64,000 bases of DNA, taken from positions 1 to 64,000 of the forward strand of contig SZOV01000004.1 of the NCBI GenBank assembly GCA_030263375.1, read 5' to 3'. The notes below the pieces were generated by a model, which saw only the letters and a program-made list of their open reading frames with translations, did not search any database and was not told the origin of the DNA. Both the position numbers and the translations under genes were made by a program. The DNA is from Deltaproteobacteria bacterium PRO3. Lineage in GTDB: Bacteria > UBA10199 > DSSB01. Positions 1 through 10,151 of the stretch are shown piece by piece (position 1 is the first letter of the stretch; each line of letters starts with the position of its first letter).

Positions 1-218
1 CGAACTTGTGGGGTGACGGAGCTCTGCTCGCAGTCGGCGATCCGGTTGGCAACCGCGGCGTCAGCGCCAAGGACGACAAGGGGCCCGCCAACACGCAAAA
101 GTTCTGCGAAGAGGGCAGCAGCGATCCCGATTGCATTCGGGCCGAGAAGCGCCAGACCTCTAAGGGCACCTGGCAGGACGACTGCGCCACCGGCGCGACG
201 AAGGCTTGCCCCAAATAG
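1..218 (+). CDS. C-terminal part of an unidentified protein (5' truncated by window edge)
   Basis: The reading frame is open from the left edge (first full codon at position 3) to a TAG at 216-218, so this is the end of a gene that starts outside the window. A TTG at position 6 could serve as a start, but nothing upstream supports it. The visible 70 or so residues are polar and contain four cysteines in a CEEGSSDPDC / DDCATGATKAC pattern, which suggests an exported, disulfide-containing protein. I recognise no family. It runs in the same direction as prfC, 91 bases upstream of it. Confidence 0.45.
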   Translation, partial: NLWGDGALLAVGDPVGNRGVSAKDDKGPANTQKFCEEGSSDPDCIRAEKRQTSKGTWQDDCATGATKACPK

Positions 219-309
219 CCATGCGGGAGGGTCCGGCGCGAAGCCGCCGGCGTTTTCGGTTGCCACCAAAAGGGTTGTGTTCGGTCCCGCATTTTTCTAG
301 GTTCCGGGC

Positions 310-1923
<1,614 letters not shown>

Positions 1924-1958
1924 ATTTTTGGGTATTTGCCGCGCCCGCCCCGGCCGGC

Positions 1959-2846
1959 TCACCAATAGGGATAGGGATCCCAATCCGGCCAACCGAACCA
2001 AAAGGGATAGGCCCAGCCGACGGGAACGAAGACCGAGGAGTAAGGCGTGAAACCCACGTTGGCCTGCACCGCGCCCTTCGGGTTGGGGTCCTCGTCGAGC
2101 TCGGCGTCGTTCTGCTTTTCGAATTGCGTCGCCGCTTTTTGCAAGGCCGCCACCGCCTTGGGGTCGTCTTGGGGCGATCCCTTCCAGTTTTCCGGATGCG
2201 CCGCCGTCGGGGCCTGCTGCAATTGCTGGGCTAAGGCCTGCGCCTTCTGGGTGAGGGGCTTGGGGTCTTTTTTGAAGGAGTCGGGCGCGGCTTTGTCGAG
2301 CTGCAGGCTTTGGCTGAGGATGTGGAAGATTTCAGAATGGGCGGCGACGGTCTGGAAATTTTTCTGGGCCGGATCGGGCAGCGTTTGGAGCGCTTGGCGG
2401 AACTCCTGCCCCGCCTGCCGATTGAGGTCGGCGGTCTTGCGCAGCAGGTCATAGTGATTTTGTGCCAAGTCGGCGGCGATGGGCTGCAATTCCTTGGGAT
2501 AGGCGGCGTCGATCTGTTTCACCGATTTGCCGGTTTGGGGTCCGAAGGCGGCCAGGTCTTCCACTAGTTTAGGATAGCGCAGCAGCCTTCAGAGTTTTTT
2601 TTGCGTGTCCTGCGGGGCGGTCGCCAATAAGCTCCGAAAGGCGGCGCCGGTCTTCGCCTGGATCTGGGCGAGCTGCACCAGGGTCCCGGGATAGGCGAGG
2701 ACGCCCACGGTCGCCTGGCGGATGTCGGCGGGATAGACCGACAAGGCCTGGATGGCGCTCGGGGCCTTCGTCGGGTTGGGCGCGGCGGCCGAGGCGTTTG
2801 CGGGAAGAGACAACAATAGTAGAAGGAGTATGAGGAATCGTCGCAT
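1959..2846 (-). pseudogene. DUF3300-like secreted protein interrupted by an in-frame TGA
   Basis: Two pieces lie in one frame. An 85-residue N-terminal piece (ATG at 2846, signal peptide with a run of leucines) stops at a TGA (2591-2589). A 201-residue C-terminal piece follows, whose first candidate start is a GTG at 2564. Reading through the TGA gives a smooth 295-residue protein: QKKL-stop-RLLRYPKL. The YPADIRQA / RYPKLVEDLA pattern resembles DUF3300-type secreted proteins. The tail is rich in Trp, Tyr and Pro. Other genes here use TGA as a normal stop (ald, for example), so a changed genetic code is unlikely. It may be a nonsense mutation, a sequencing error or a readthrough site. It diverges from ald. 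Confidence 0.65.
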
Positions 2847-2921
2847 AGTCCTGCCACGCTATCGGCCGGGTCCGCGGAAGTCCATGGAAATTTCCTTCTC
2901 TCCATTCCGGCGCCGCTGGGC

Positions 2922-2927
2922 TAAAAT
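2922..2927 (+). promoter_or_regulatory. -10-like element of ald, consistent with a leaderless transcript
   Basis: TAAAAT ends 6 bases before the ald ATG (2934). Transcription would then begin at or next to the A of the start codon. No convincing -35 hexamer is seen 17 bases upstream and there is no Shine-Dalgarno sequence. Confidence 0.4.
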
Positions 2928-2933
2928 CTCTCC

Positions 2934-4034
2934 ATGATCGTCGGTATTCCCAAGGAGATCAAAGACCACGAAGGCCGCGTCGCCCTCCTGCCGGAGGCCG
3001 TGGCCGAATTGGTCCGCGCGGGGCACCGGGTCTTGGTGCAGCGCGGCGCGGGGACGGGTAGCGGGTATCCGGACGCCGACTACCGCCGGGCCGGCGCCGC
3101 GCTTACTGCCAACGCGCGCGCCCTATACTCGGGCGCGCAACTGGTGGTGAAGGTCAAGGAACCCCTGCCCAAGGAATTTCCCTACTTCCGTCCGGGCCTC
3201 CGCTTGTTTTGTTACCTGCACCTCGCCGCGAATCCGCGCCTGGTGCGAGCCCTGCAAAAATCCCGCGTCGAGGCCCTGGCCTTCGAGACCCTGATGGTCG
3301 GCGCCGCCACGCCACTGCTCAGGCCGATGAGCGAGATCGCCGGACGCCTCAGCGTGGTGGTCGGCGCGCATTTTTTGCAGACGGATCAGGGCGGCAAGGG
3401 CGTGCTGCTCTCGCCGACGGATTTTTCCGAGGGGGCCTCGGTCGTCGTGGTGGGCGGCGGCAGCGTCGGCCGCGCGGCCGCGGAGGTCGCGGCTGGGATG
3501 GGGGCCCGCGTCACCGTCCTCGATCTCAAGCCCGAGGCGCTGGCTTTCTGGGCGCGGAATTTCCCGGCGGTGAAGCTCGAGGCCTCCAGCCCCGAGAGCG
3601 TGGGACGCGCGTTGCGCGGGGCGGATCTCGCCGTCGGGGCGGTGTACATCCCCGGCGCGAAGGCCCCCAAGGTGATCCGCCGCGCGATGGTCAAGCGCAT
3701 GGCGCCCGGCTCGGTGCTGGTCGACGTCGCCGTCGACCAGGGCGGCGCCTCCGAGACCACGAGGCCCACCTCCCATTCGCATCCGGTCTACCGGCGCTAC
3801 GGCGTCATCCACTATGCCGTTGCGAACATGCCCGCCCTGGTAAGCCGCACCGCCTCGCAGGTCCTGTCGCGGGCCATCCTGCCTTACGTCCTTCAGGTTG
3901 CGGAAATGGGGAGATTGGAAGACTTGTCGGCGAACCGGGTCCTGAAGAGCGCCGTCAACGTCGCGGCGGGAGAGATCCTCCATCCCGGCGTGCGGGCGGC
4001 CTTCGGGGACCGAGTCGCGGGCGAGGCGCGATGA
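2934..4034 (+). CDS. ald: alanine dehydrogenase
   Basis: 366 residues, close to the family norm of about 370. It interconverts L-alanine and pyruvate plus ammonia with NAD(H). The N-terminus MIVGIPKEIKDHEGRVALLP is the family signature with the substrate-binding Arg and the KE pair. KVKEPL follows, then a Rossmann nucleotide-binding site (VVVVGGGSVGRAAAEVA, about residues 166-182), and a C-terminal DVAVDQGG segment typical of Ald. It lacks the membrane domains of PntA. It is divergent from the DUF3300-like pseudogene and likely monocistronic. Confidence 0.95.
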   Translation: MIVGIPKEIKDHEGRVALLPEAVAELVRAGHRVLVQRGAGTGSGYPDADYRRAGAALTANARALYSGAQLVVKVKEPLPKEFPYFRPGLRLFCYLHLAANPRLVRALQKSRVEALAFETLMVGAATPLLRPMSEIAGRLSVVVGAHFLQTDQGGKGVLLSPTDFSEGASVVVVGGGSVGRAAAEVAAGMGARVTVLDLKPEALAFWARNFPAVKLEASSPESVGRALRGADLAVGAVYIPGAKAPKVIRRAMVKRMAPGSVLVDVAVDQGGASETTRPTSHSHPVYRRYGVIHYAVANMPALVSRTASQVLSRAILPYVLQVAEMGRLEDLSANRVLKSAVNVAAGEILHPGVRAAFGDRVAGEAR

Positions 4035-4066
4035 GCGCGGCGTGGGGTGAAGGGCGGGATGCGGCG

Positions 4067-4100
4067 AAAAAAAAGGCCTTCCGCCGCGCGGAAGGCCTTT
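4067..4100 (-). terminator. Rho-independent terminator, mainly for the minus-strand gene at 4126-4692
   Basis: A perfect 13-bp stem (4072-4084 with 4088-4100) has a 3-base loop. On the minus strand it is followed by a run of Ts (plus-strand A run 4067-4074). It begins 26 bases after the minus-strand stop codon and may also serve ald weakly from the other side. Confidence 0.85.
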
Positions 4101-4125
4101 CGTACCCGGAACCAGGATGGAGCTG

Positions 4126-4692
4126 CTAACGGCGGCGCATCCGCCACAGGGGCAGGGTCGCCATTAAGCCCCAGACCAGGGCTCCGCCCGCGCTGCCGGT
4201 CGCGGTAGGGTTCAGGCTGCAACCGCTTCCCTCCATAAAGGTCAGGGCTCCGCCTCCCGTAGCGCCGGTCTCCCCGTCGTCGAGGACTTGGGCGTTGTCG
4301 GGGACGTCTCCGTCGCCTGCATTGCCGGACTCGCCCTCCGAGTCGTCGGGGTTTTCTTTCTCCGGGGTATCTCCTTCGTCCTCCGGCGTTTCCTCGCCGG
4401 GATCTCCTTCTCCCTCCTCGCCGTCGTCGCCGTCATCCGGCACGTCCGAGGGATCGGGTTCCGATTCGCATTCCCCCAAGCTGTCCATGACGCCCGGCAC
4501 TTCGCCGTTGACGTGGTCCATGTGGGCCTGGATCAAGGCGGGATTGGCGGTGCAGATCGTGTGGGGGTTGTGATTGACGTTATGGCAGAAACAAACTTTT
4601 TCCTGTCCCCGCGCTTCGTCCGTCTTGGCTTGCAAGCTCAAGGGAAACAGGAAGCTCAATGCCAGCAAATACCATCTTATGGAATATTTCAT
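4126..4692 (-). CDS. secreted acidic protein with C-terminal Cys/TM/Arg sorting tail
   Basis: 188 residues. A signal peptide (about 1-22) is followed by a compact Cys/His segment (VCFCHNVNHNPHTIC, then HMDHVNGEVPG). This resembles the ICH...HTIC...AH..HGD motif found in many surface proteins. Next comes a long linker of Asp, Glu, Gly, Pro and Ser, almost certainly disordered. The C-terminus is tripartite: GSGCSLNP, a hydrophobic helix, then RMRRR. This is the layout of MYXO-CTERM or GlyGly/JDVT-CTERM-type sorting signals that anchor or process exported proteins. Function is unknown. A strong terminator follows, and the gene stands alone between ald and coaX. Confidence 0.75.
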   Translation of the reverse strand: MKYSIRWYLLALSFLFPLSLQAKTDEARGQEKVCFCHNVNHNPHTICTANPALIQAHMDHVNGEVPGVMDSLGECESEPDPSDVPDDGDDGEEGEGDPGEETPEDEGDTPEKENPDDSEGESGNAGDGDVPDNAQVLDDGETGATGGGALTFMEGSGCSLNPTATGSAGGALVWGLMATLPLWRMRRR

Positions 4693-4843
4693 CGTCGCTC
4701 TCCTTTGCCGGGGCCTTCTGGAAGCCCCTCGCGAATGAAAGGTAAAGATGGCCAGGGAGCGCTGCGGGACAAGGACTTGACAGCCGACGGGCGCGGACTA
4801 TCGGTATCTAATAGCCTATAATGATTGGGGAAATATATTTTAC

Positions 4844-4862
4844 GCCGCGGGCAGCCCGCGGC
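4844..4862 (-). terminator. hairpin downstream of coaX, possible terminator
   Basis: A perfect 8-bp GC-rich stem (4844-4851 with 4855-4862) has a 3-base loop and lies 19 bases after the coaX stop. On the minus strand an A/T-rich stretch, not a clean T run, follows it, so termination may be inefficient. Confidence 0.5.
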
Positions 4863-4880
4863 CTTGCAGTAAAGGGAGAT

Positions 4881-5690
4881 TTACTTTTTTCCCGGCTTTC
4901 GGCCCTTTCGGTTGAATTCGTGGAGCAGGCGCAGGCCCTCGAGGGTGAGGTAGGGATCGAAGGCCGAGATGGTCCGGCTGGCCTTCGAGATCAGACCGAT
5001 GAAGCCGCCGGTCGCGACCACCTTGCACTTCGTCTTCGCTTCCTTCTGCATGCGGCGGACGATCTCGTCGACCATGCCGACGTAGCCGTAGAAGATGCCG
5101 GCCTGGATGCTCTCGACCGTGTTGCTCCCGATGATGCGGCTCGGCTTGCGGATCTCGACGCGCGGCAGCTTGGAGGCGTGTTGGAAGAGGGCCTCGTTGG
5201 AGATGGCGATGCCTGGGCAGATGCAGCCGCCCTTGTAGACCTTGGCCTTGTTGATGAAGTCGAAGGTGGTGGCGGTGCCGAAGTCGACGACGATCAGGGG
5301 GCTGCCATACTTCACGACACCGGCGACGCCGTTGACGATGCGATCGGCGCCGACCTCGCCCGGGTGGCTCAGTCCGATCTTGATTGGCATCTTCATCCGT
5401 GGCGAGACGAAGAGCGGCTTGAGCTTGAAGTAGCGCTCGCACATGCGGTCGAGGTTGAATTCGAGCGGCGGTACGACGTTGGAGATGATGATGGCGTCGA
5501 CCTGGTCGAGCTGGAGCCCGGCGAACTGAAATAATTCCTTGAAGAAGATGCCGAACTCGTCGGCCGTCCGTTCTTTTTTGGTCTCCATCCGCCAGTGGTG
5601 GAGCAGGCGCGGCTTGCCGCCGGCCTTGGGCCCGTTTCCGTAGACCCCGATGACCATGTTGGTGTTGCCGACGTCGATGGCGAGTAGCAT
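4881..5690 (-). CDS. coaX: type III pantothenate kinase
   Basis: 269 residues, the usual length for CoaX, which phosphorylates pantothenate in the first step of coenzyme A synthesis. Visible ASKHA-fold motifs are AIDVGNTNMVIGVY at the N-terminus (phosphate 1), HPGEVGADRIVN (substrate and dimer region), VVDFGTATTFD (phosphate 2), and VVATGGFIGL near the C-terminus. It lies 36 bases downstream of birA in the same orientation. The birA-coaX pairing is common in bacteria and probably forms one operon here, ending at the hairpin near 4850. Confidence 0.95.
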   Translation of the reverse strand: MLLAIDVGNTNMVIGVYGNGPKAGGKPRLLHHWRMETKKERTADEFGIFFKELFQFAGLQLDQVDAIIISNVVPPLEFNLDRMCERYFKLKPLFVSPRMKMPIKIGLSHPGEVGADRIVNGVAGVVKYGSPLIVVDFGTATTFDFINKAKVYKGGCICPGIAISNEALFQHASKLPRVEIRKPSRIIGSNTVESIQAGIFYGYVGMVDEIVRRMQKEAKTKCKVVATGGFIGLISKASRTISAFDPYLTLEGLRLLHEFNRKGRKPGKK

Positions 5691-5726
5691 AAATCTCCTA
5701 GGGAATGGGGAACACGAGGTTCGTTC

Positions 5727-6509
5727 CTACAATAACGTCGTATCCTCCGCCAACAGCTCGGCCACCTCGCCGCCCCTTCCGGCCACGCGCAGTTTGCCGT
5801 CGGCGGCCAGGCCCAGGACGCGGCCTTCGTCGCGGCGGCCGTCGCACTCGTAGGCGATCTCGAGGCCGAGCATCCCGGAGTCTTGTTCCCAGCGTTGGAT
5901 CAGGCTGGCGGCGCCCTCGCGGGCCAGGCGGTTGATCTCGCCCAAGACGGCCGGGATCAGGCGCTGCAAGAGCTCGGCGCGATCCGCCGTCACGCCGATC
6001 TGCCCCAAAGAGGTCGCTAGCGGGGCCACCTCGGGGCTGAAGTCCGCGGCCGTCTGCGAGACGTTGATCCCGACGCCGACGACGAGGAAACCCACCTTGG
6101 AGCCCGAGTGATACATCTCGGTCAGGATGCCGCCCAATTTCTTTTTGGCGACCATCAAGTCGTTGGGCCATTTTAAAACCAGCTCGCGCACGCCGAGCCC
6201 GCGAATCGCCTGCGCCAAACCTAGGCCCGCCGCGAGGGTGGTGAGAGGCGCCTGAGCGGCCTCCAAATCGGGGCGCAGCAGGAGCGAAAAATAAAGTCCC
6301 CGTCCCGCCGGCGAATCCCAATGCCGCCCCAGCCGCCCCCGCCCCGCGCTCTGCGCCCCGGCCACCACCAAGGTGCCGTGGGGCGCGCCCTTTTTCCCCA
6401 ACTCCACCGCCTCAAAATTGGTGGAGCCGGTCTCCGAAAAGAAATGGATCTTCGAGAGCACGGGGATTTTCGATGTCAGGCATTCGACTTGAGCTTGAAA
6501 ATTTTCCAT
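5727..6509 (-). CDS. birA: biotin--[biotin carboxyl-carrier protein] ligase, catalytic form without HTH
   Basis: 260 residues from the ATG at 6509; a TTG four codons upstream is possible but less likely. It activates biotin as biotinyl-AMP and attaches it to the BCCP lysine. Motifs: SETGSTNFEA, the GRGRLGRHW biotinyl-AMP loop, LKWPNDLM, KLGGILTE, and GVGINV. The C-terminal SH3-like cap is present. The N-terminal winged helix of E. coli BirA is absent, so it should not be a DNA-binding repressor. Its likely substrate is the carrier protein encoded at 48803-49315 in this window. It is co-oriented with coaX. Confidence 0.93.
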   Translation of the reverse strand: MENFQAQVECLTSKIPVLSKIHFFSETGSTNFEAVELGKKGAPHGTLVVAGAQSAGRGRLGRHWDSPAGRGLYFSLLLRPDLEAAQAPLTTLAAGLGLAQAIRGLGVRELVLKWPNDLMVAKKKLGGILTEMYHSGSKVGFLVVGVGINVSQTAADFSPEVAPLATSLGQIGVTADRAELLQRLIPAVLGEINRLAREGAASLIQRWEQDSGMLGLEIAYECDGRRDEGRVLGLAADGKLRVAGRGGEVAELLAEDTTLL

Positions 6510-6545
6510 TGGAAAAAACAACTAGCCGAAGCCGGCGCATTAGTC

Positions 6546-6574
6546 ATCGAAATTTAGGGCTAGGTCTCCGTCAA
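6546..6574 (-). promoter_or_regulatory. predicted sigma-70 promoter of birA-coaX
   Basis: On the minus strand TTGACG (6574-6569), a 17-base spacer and TTCGAT (6551-6546) precede birA. The predicted start site is about 30 bases before the ATG at 6509. The -10 match is only moderate. Confidence 0.45.
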
Positions 6575-6712
6575 AAGTTCGCGGCACTCCAAAGAATATC
6601 TTCACGGGAGAAAATTCGCGCGCTTAATGTCCCGCATAGCGCGATCTCAAGGAGCACTCCTTGCGAGGAGCTCACCGCGGGGCAAGGGAAGGACCGCGTC
6701 CCAATCTCCCTA

Positions 6713-6741
6713 TTGACACACCGCATCACCGCCCGTAAACT
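6713..6741 (+). promoter_or_regulatory. sigma-70 promoter of the diguanylate cyclase gene, near-leaderless
   Basis: TTGACA (6713-6718), a 17-base spacer, then TAAACT (6736-6741). The ATG is at 6753, so the 5' leader would be only about 4-5 bases. No Shine-Dalgarno is visible. Confidence 0.7.
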
Positions 6742-6752
6742 TTCCCCAACCC

Positions 6753-8282
6753 ATGAAGCTAGTGTCGGCCTTTCGCGAAAATCTAAAAGAAAATCTGGGC
6801 CTTAAGATCGGGCTCTCCACCGGGGTCGCGATCTTCGTCCTGGTGCTGCTCTTGCTCGGCTTCGTCGCGGCGATCCAGGGCGACCTGATCAGCAAGTTCA
6901 CGATGATCCAGGTCCTGCTGGTGCTGGCCATCGTCATCGCGACCTTTTCTATCCTGGTGATCGCGATCTCGACCAATCTATTCATCCACCGTCCCTTAAG
7001 CCGCCTGATGGCCGCGATCCGCCAGGCCGAGTCCGGCGACCTGAAGACGCGCGCCCGCGTCGAGACCGAGGACGAGATCGGCCAGGTGGCCTCGCAGTTC
7101 AACGACATGCTGGCGAAGATCAACGAGCTGGAAGGGGTGAAGATCGACTCCGAGCGCAAGCTCGCGGCGATGCAGGAGGAACTCAAATTCAAGGCGATGC
7201 TCGAGGAAAAGGCGAAGATCATCACCTCGACCAACCGCAAGCTCGAGGAGAGCCTCAACGAGCTTTCGGTGCTCTACAACATCTCTCAGGCCCTGACCGG
7301 CAGCATCGACCCCGAGGAGCTCTGCAACCTTTTGGGCGACGTCATCGTGCGCAACGTCGGTGTTCAGGACTTCGCGATCCTGTTGCTGGAGGAAGAGACT
7401 CAGAAGATCGAGGTCAAGGCCGCACGCGGCTTCAGCCAGAACGACCACGTCCGTGGGCTGAAGTTCGACCTGGGCGAGGGGATCAGCGGCAAGGTGGCCA
7501 AGACCAAGCAGCCGGTCTACATCCCGGACACCTCGAAGGACACCCTTTATATGCATTACAAGGGCGCCAAGCCGGAGGACGGATCCTTCCTCTGTCTGCC
7601 GATCGTGGCCAAGGGCTTAAGCCTCGGCGCGATCAATTTCTCGCGGAAGGCGGTGGACGGTTTCAGCGCCAACGAGATCCGCCTGCTCACCACCGTCGCG
7701 GGCCAGATCGGCATCGCCCTCGAGAACGCGCGACTCTACGCCAAGACCAAGGAGATGACGCTGATCGACGAGCTCACCCAGGTCTACAACCGGCGCCACT
7801 TCCAAAAGATCCTCGAGATGGAATTCAAGCGCGCGAAGCGCTTCCAGCGGCCCTTGACCCTGCTGATGATCGACGTCGATCACTTCAAGGAGTTCAACGA
7901 CACCTTCGGCCACCTCGAGGGCGACCGCGTCCTCGCCGACCTGGCCGAGGTCCTGGCCGCCAACCTGCGCGAGGTCGACACCGTCGCCCGCTACGGCGGC
8001 GAAGAATTCTCCGTCATCCTGCCCAACACCACGGTGGAGGACGCCCAGCACGTCGCGCACAAGATCCGCGAGCTGGTCGCCAAGATGCACGAGAAGCACG
8101 GCCGCCCGGCCGCCCAGCAGGTCACGGTCAGCATCGGCATCGCCGCCTTCGACGCCGAGACGGCCGGCCTCGAGGACCTCATCAACCACGCCGACATCGC
8201 GCTGTACCGCGCGAAATCCCAGGGCCGCAATCGCGTCGTGCTCCACGACGAGGAGCAGGCGACCTTGCGCGTCGTCGAATAA
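6753..8282 (+). CDS. membrane diguanylate cyclase (HAMP-GAF-GGDEF)
   Basis: 509 residues. Two adjacent hydrophobic helices (about 22-72) precede a HAMP linker, a coiled coil, a GAF sensor domain (about 180-325) and a C-terminal GGDEF domain. The active-site loop reads GGEEF (residues 415-419), a functional variant. An intact RxxD inhibitory site (406-409) lies exactly five residues before it, so the enzyme should make cyclic di-GMP and be product-inhibited. LIDELTQVYNRR is the usual GGDEF entry motif. The periplasmic loop is very short, so sensing probably happens in the cytoplasmic GAF domain. It has its own promoter at 6713-6741 and is convergent with murU. Confidence 0.93.
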   Translation: MKLVSAFRENLKENLGLKIGLSTGVAIFVLVLLLLGFVAAIQGDLISKFTMIQVLLVLAIVIATFSILVIAISTNLFIHRPLSRLMAAIRQAESGDLKTRARVETEDEIGQVASQFNDMLAKINELEGVKIDSERKLAAMQEELKFKAMLEEKAKIITSTNRKLEESLNELSVLYNISQALTGSIDPEELCNLLGDVIVRNVGVQDFAILLLEEETQKIEVKAARGFSQNDHVRGLKFDLGEGISGKVAKTKQPVYIPDTSKDTLYMHYKGAKPEDGSFLCLPIVAKGLSLGAINFSRKAVDGFSANEIRLLTTVAGQIGIALENARLYAKTKEMTLIDELTQVYNRRHFQKILEMEFKRAKRFQRPLTLLMIDVDHFKEFNDTFGHLEGDRVLADLAEVLAANLREVDTVARYGGEEFSVILPNTTVEDAQHVAHKIRELVAKMHEKHGRPAAQQVTVSIGIAAFDAETAGLEDLINHADIALYRAKSQGRNRVVLHDEEQATLRVVE

Positions 8283-8293
8283 TTTTTCGGAAA

Positions 8294-9100
8294 TCAGCCC
8301 AAGGGAATGTCGCCGCGCTCGGCCCAGCGCCGCGCCTCGCGCCACAGCCGCAGGATGGGGGCAGGGCTTTCCTCCCGCCACAGGGCGCGGTCCACCTTGG
8401 TGAGCTCGGCGAGGCTGCCCAAGTCCCACCAGCTGCCGCGGTGCTCGTAGGCCTGGAGGCGCTCGCCCCGAGCGAGGGCGGGTTGGTAGACCTGCCGCAC
8501 TACGCAGCCGAACTCATGGCGGGGATAGCCGCGGAACAACTCCGGCTCCAGCAGGTGGGCCCCCGAGAAGATGGCCTGCTTGAGCCGCGGCAGCCGAGTC
8601 GCCGGCTCGGGTCCGCCCGCGATCCGCCGGATGCGGCCCGCGACGTCGAACTCGACGAAGCTTTGCACCTCGGCGCGATCCTTGGGGACGCAGGCCAGCG
8701 TGGCCTTGGCCCCGCTGCGCCGGTGGGCCGCAGCCATCTTTTTCAAATCCAGGTCGAAGAGGATGTCGCCGTTCAGCACGAAGGTGCCGCGATCCTCCAG
8801 GGCGTCCAGGGCCTGCGCGATGCCGCCGGCGGTGCCGAGGATCTTCGGCTCGAAGCTGTAAGAGAGCTTAAGCCCCAGGCTCTTCCCGTCGCGGAAGCCG
8901 CGCCGGATCTTTTCAGGGAGGTGGTGCAGGTTGATCACGATCCGGCGGATACCGGATTCCTTCAGCAGAAAAAGATTGAAGAGCAGGATCGGCACCCCGC
9001 CCACCGGCAGCAGGGGCTTGGGCGAACGCAAGGTCAAGGGCCGCAGCCGGGTGCCGAGGCCGGCGGCGAGGACGATGGCTTGTCGCGGAAAGGGGCTCAT
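8294..9100 (-). CDS. murU: N-acetylmuramate alpha-1-phosphate uridylyltransferase
   Basis: 268 residues. The sugar-1-phosphate nucleotidyltransferase fold opens with IVLAAGLGTRLRPLT, followed by PKPLLPVGG, VLNGDILFD and a GSWWDLGS segment. The immediately upstream gene is AmgK-like, which points to MurU, the enzyme making UDP-MurNAc from MurNAc-1-phosphate in the peptidoglycan-recycling shortcut that bypasses MurA. The ATG (9100-9098) overlaps the amgK stop as TGATG, so translation is probably coupled. A mannose- or glucose-1-phosphate nucleotidyltransferase role is the alternative on sequence alone. Confidence 0.85.
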   Translation of the reverse strand: MSPFPRQAIVLAAGLGTRLRPLTLRSPKPLLPVGGVPILLFNLFLLKESGIRRIVINLHHLPEKIRRGFRDGKSLGLKLSYSFEPKILGTAGGIAQALDALEDRGTFVLNGDILFDLDLKKMAAAHRRSGAKATLACVPKDRAEVQSFVEFDVAGRIRRIAGGPEPATRLPRLKQAIFSGAHLLEPELFRGYPRHEFGCVVRQVYQPALARGERLQAYEHRGSWWDLGSLAELTKVDRALWREESPAPILRLWREARRWAERGDIPLG

Positions 9101-10143
9101 CAGGCCAGCTCGGGGACGTGCTTCGCCAGGACCTCTTGCAGTCCCTGGAACTCGGGCACCGACGCGAAGGCCGACTTCACGTAGCCCAGCGAGGCCGGGA
9201 CGTGCGGCAGGAAGTTGGGATTGCCCTTCACCTTCTTGATGTATTGGAAACGCCCGGCGTCCTTCAGCTTGCGCTGGAGGGTGATCAAGTAGAACTGCTT
9301 CTTGAAGGTCTCGCGGTCGAGCTTCGGCAGCCCCAGCTTGTCCCGGCCCTCGAGGTAGTAGTCGAGCAGGGCCTCGACGGTCGTGTCGGGCAAGACGACG
9401 TAGGAATCGCGCAGCAGGGCGACCAAGTCGTATTGCGGCGGGCCCATCAGGGCGTCTTGGAAGTCGATCAGGTAAAATTGGTACTGGAAGAGCATCAGGT
9501 TGCGGCTTTGGAAGTCGCGGTGGGTGAGCCCGTAGGGGATCTTGACGATGCCCTCGACCAGTCGGTGCCCCGTCTCCATCAGCCATTTGCGTTCTTTTTG
9601 CGGGATCTTTTTGCCGAAGCGGTCTTCGATGCCGTACTCGAGGAAGTGCTCGAATTCCCATAGGAGCAGCGGGAGGTCGAAGCTGCGCTGGAAGGCCATG
9701 CACTCCGGATCGGCTTTCTCCAGGCCCGCCTTTTGGAATTGCAGCAGCAGGTCGACGGCCTGCTTGTAGAAGAAATCGCGCATCGACTCGTTGCAGCTGG
9801 GCAGGAGCTTCTCGAGGGTCTTGTCGCCCAGGTCTTGCAAGAGGATCAGGCCCGCGTCGAGGTCGGCGTCGATCACCCGGGGCGCGGGCAGGTCGGCCTT
9901 CTCGAGCCAGCGGGCGACGTTGAGGAAGGGGGGCTCGAGCTTCGGGCCCTCGTAGTTGGTGATCTCTTCGGAAGCGCTTTGGCGGCCCGCCGGCATCTGC
10001 ATGACGATGAAGGTCTCGCCGCCGGCCAGGGTGGCGCGGTAATAGACGCGATAGGAGGCTTCGCCGAACAGCTTGTCCAGGGACACGATCGCCCCGCGCT
10101 TCGCAAGCAGGGCGGCCAATTTTTCGGGGACGGCTTCGCTCAC
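9100..10143 (-). CDS. amgK: anomeric MurNAc/GlcNAc kinase, APH-fold
   Basis: 347 residues with a GTG start. The aminoglycoside-phosphotransferase fold shows a nucleotide-binding N-lobe, the catalytic loop THRDFQSRN and the metal-binding IDFQDA. AmgK phosphorylates recycled MurNAc at C1, and MurU (overlapping downstream) then adds UMP. Together they return cell-wall sugar to UDP-MurNAc and give intrinsic fosfomycin tolerance in Pseudomonas and Caulobacter. A well-formed promoter lies directly upstream, placing the transcript start about two bases before the GTG. An antibiotic-kinase role is unlikely given the coupled murU. Confidence 0.85.
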   Translation of the reverse strand: MSEAVPEKLAALLAKRGAIVSLDKLFGEASYRVYYRATLAGGETFIVMQMPAGRQSASEEITNYEGPKLEPPFLNVARWLEKADLPAPRVIDADLDAGLILLQDLGDKTLEKLLPSCNESMRDFFYKQAVDLLLQFQKAGLEKADPECMAFQRSFDLPLLLWEFEHFLEYGIEDRFGKKIPQKERKWLMETGHRLVEGIVKIPYGLTHRDFQSRNLMLFQYQFYLIDFQDALMGPPQYDLVALLRDSYVVLPDTTVEALLDYYLEGRDKLGLPKLDRETFKKQFYLITLQRKLKDAGRFQYIKKVKGNPNFLPHVPASLGYVKSAFASVPEFQGLQEVLAKHVPELA

Positions 10144-10151
10144 CAGGGGCA

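Noticed and set aside
171-186. Possible sigma-54 site (GG-N10-GC) near the window start
   Set aside because: It has CTGC instead of TTGC and would start transcription inside the coding tail, more than 100 bases upstream of prfC.
2589-2591. TGA as selenocysteine or as a tryptophan codon
   Set aside because: No SECIS-like hairpin is evident immediately downstream, and other genes end in TGA as a normal stop.
4821-5534. Long plus-strand open frame opposite coaX
   Set aside because: It is low-complexity Asp/Leu/Ala/Val protein of the type produced antisense to G+C-rich genes, and coaX is clear on the other strand.
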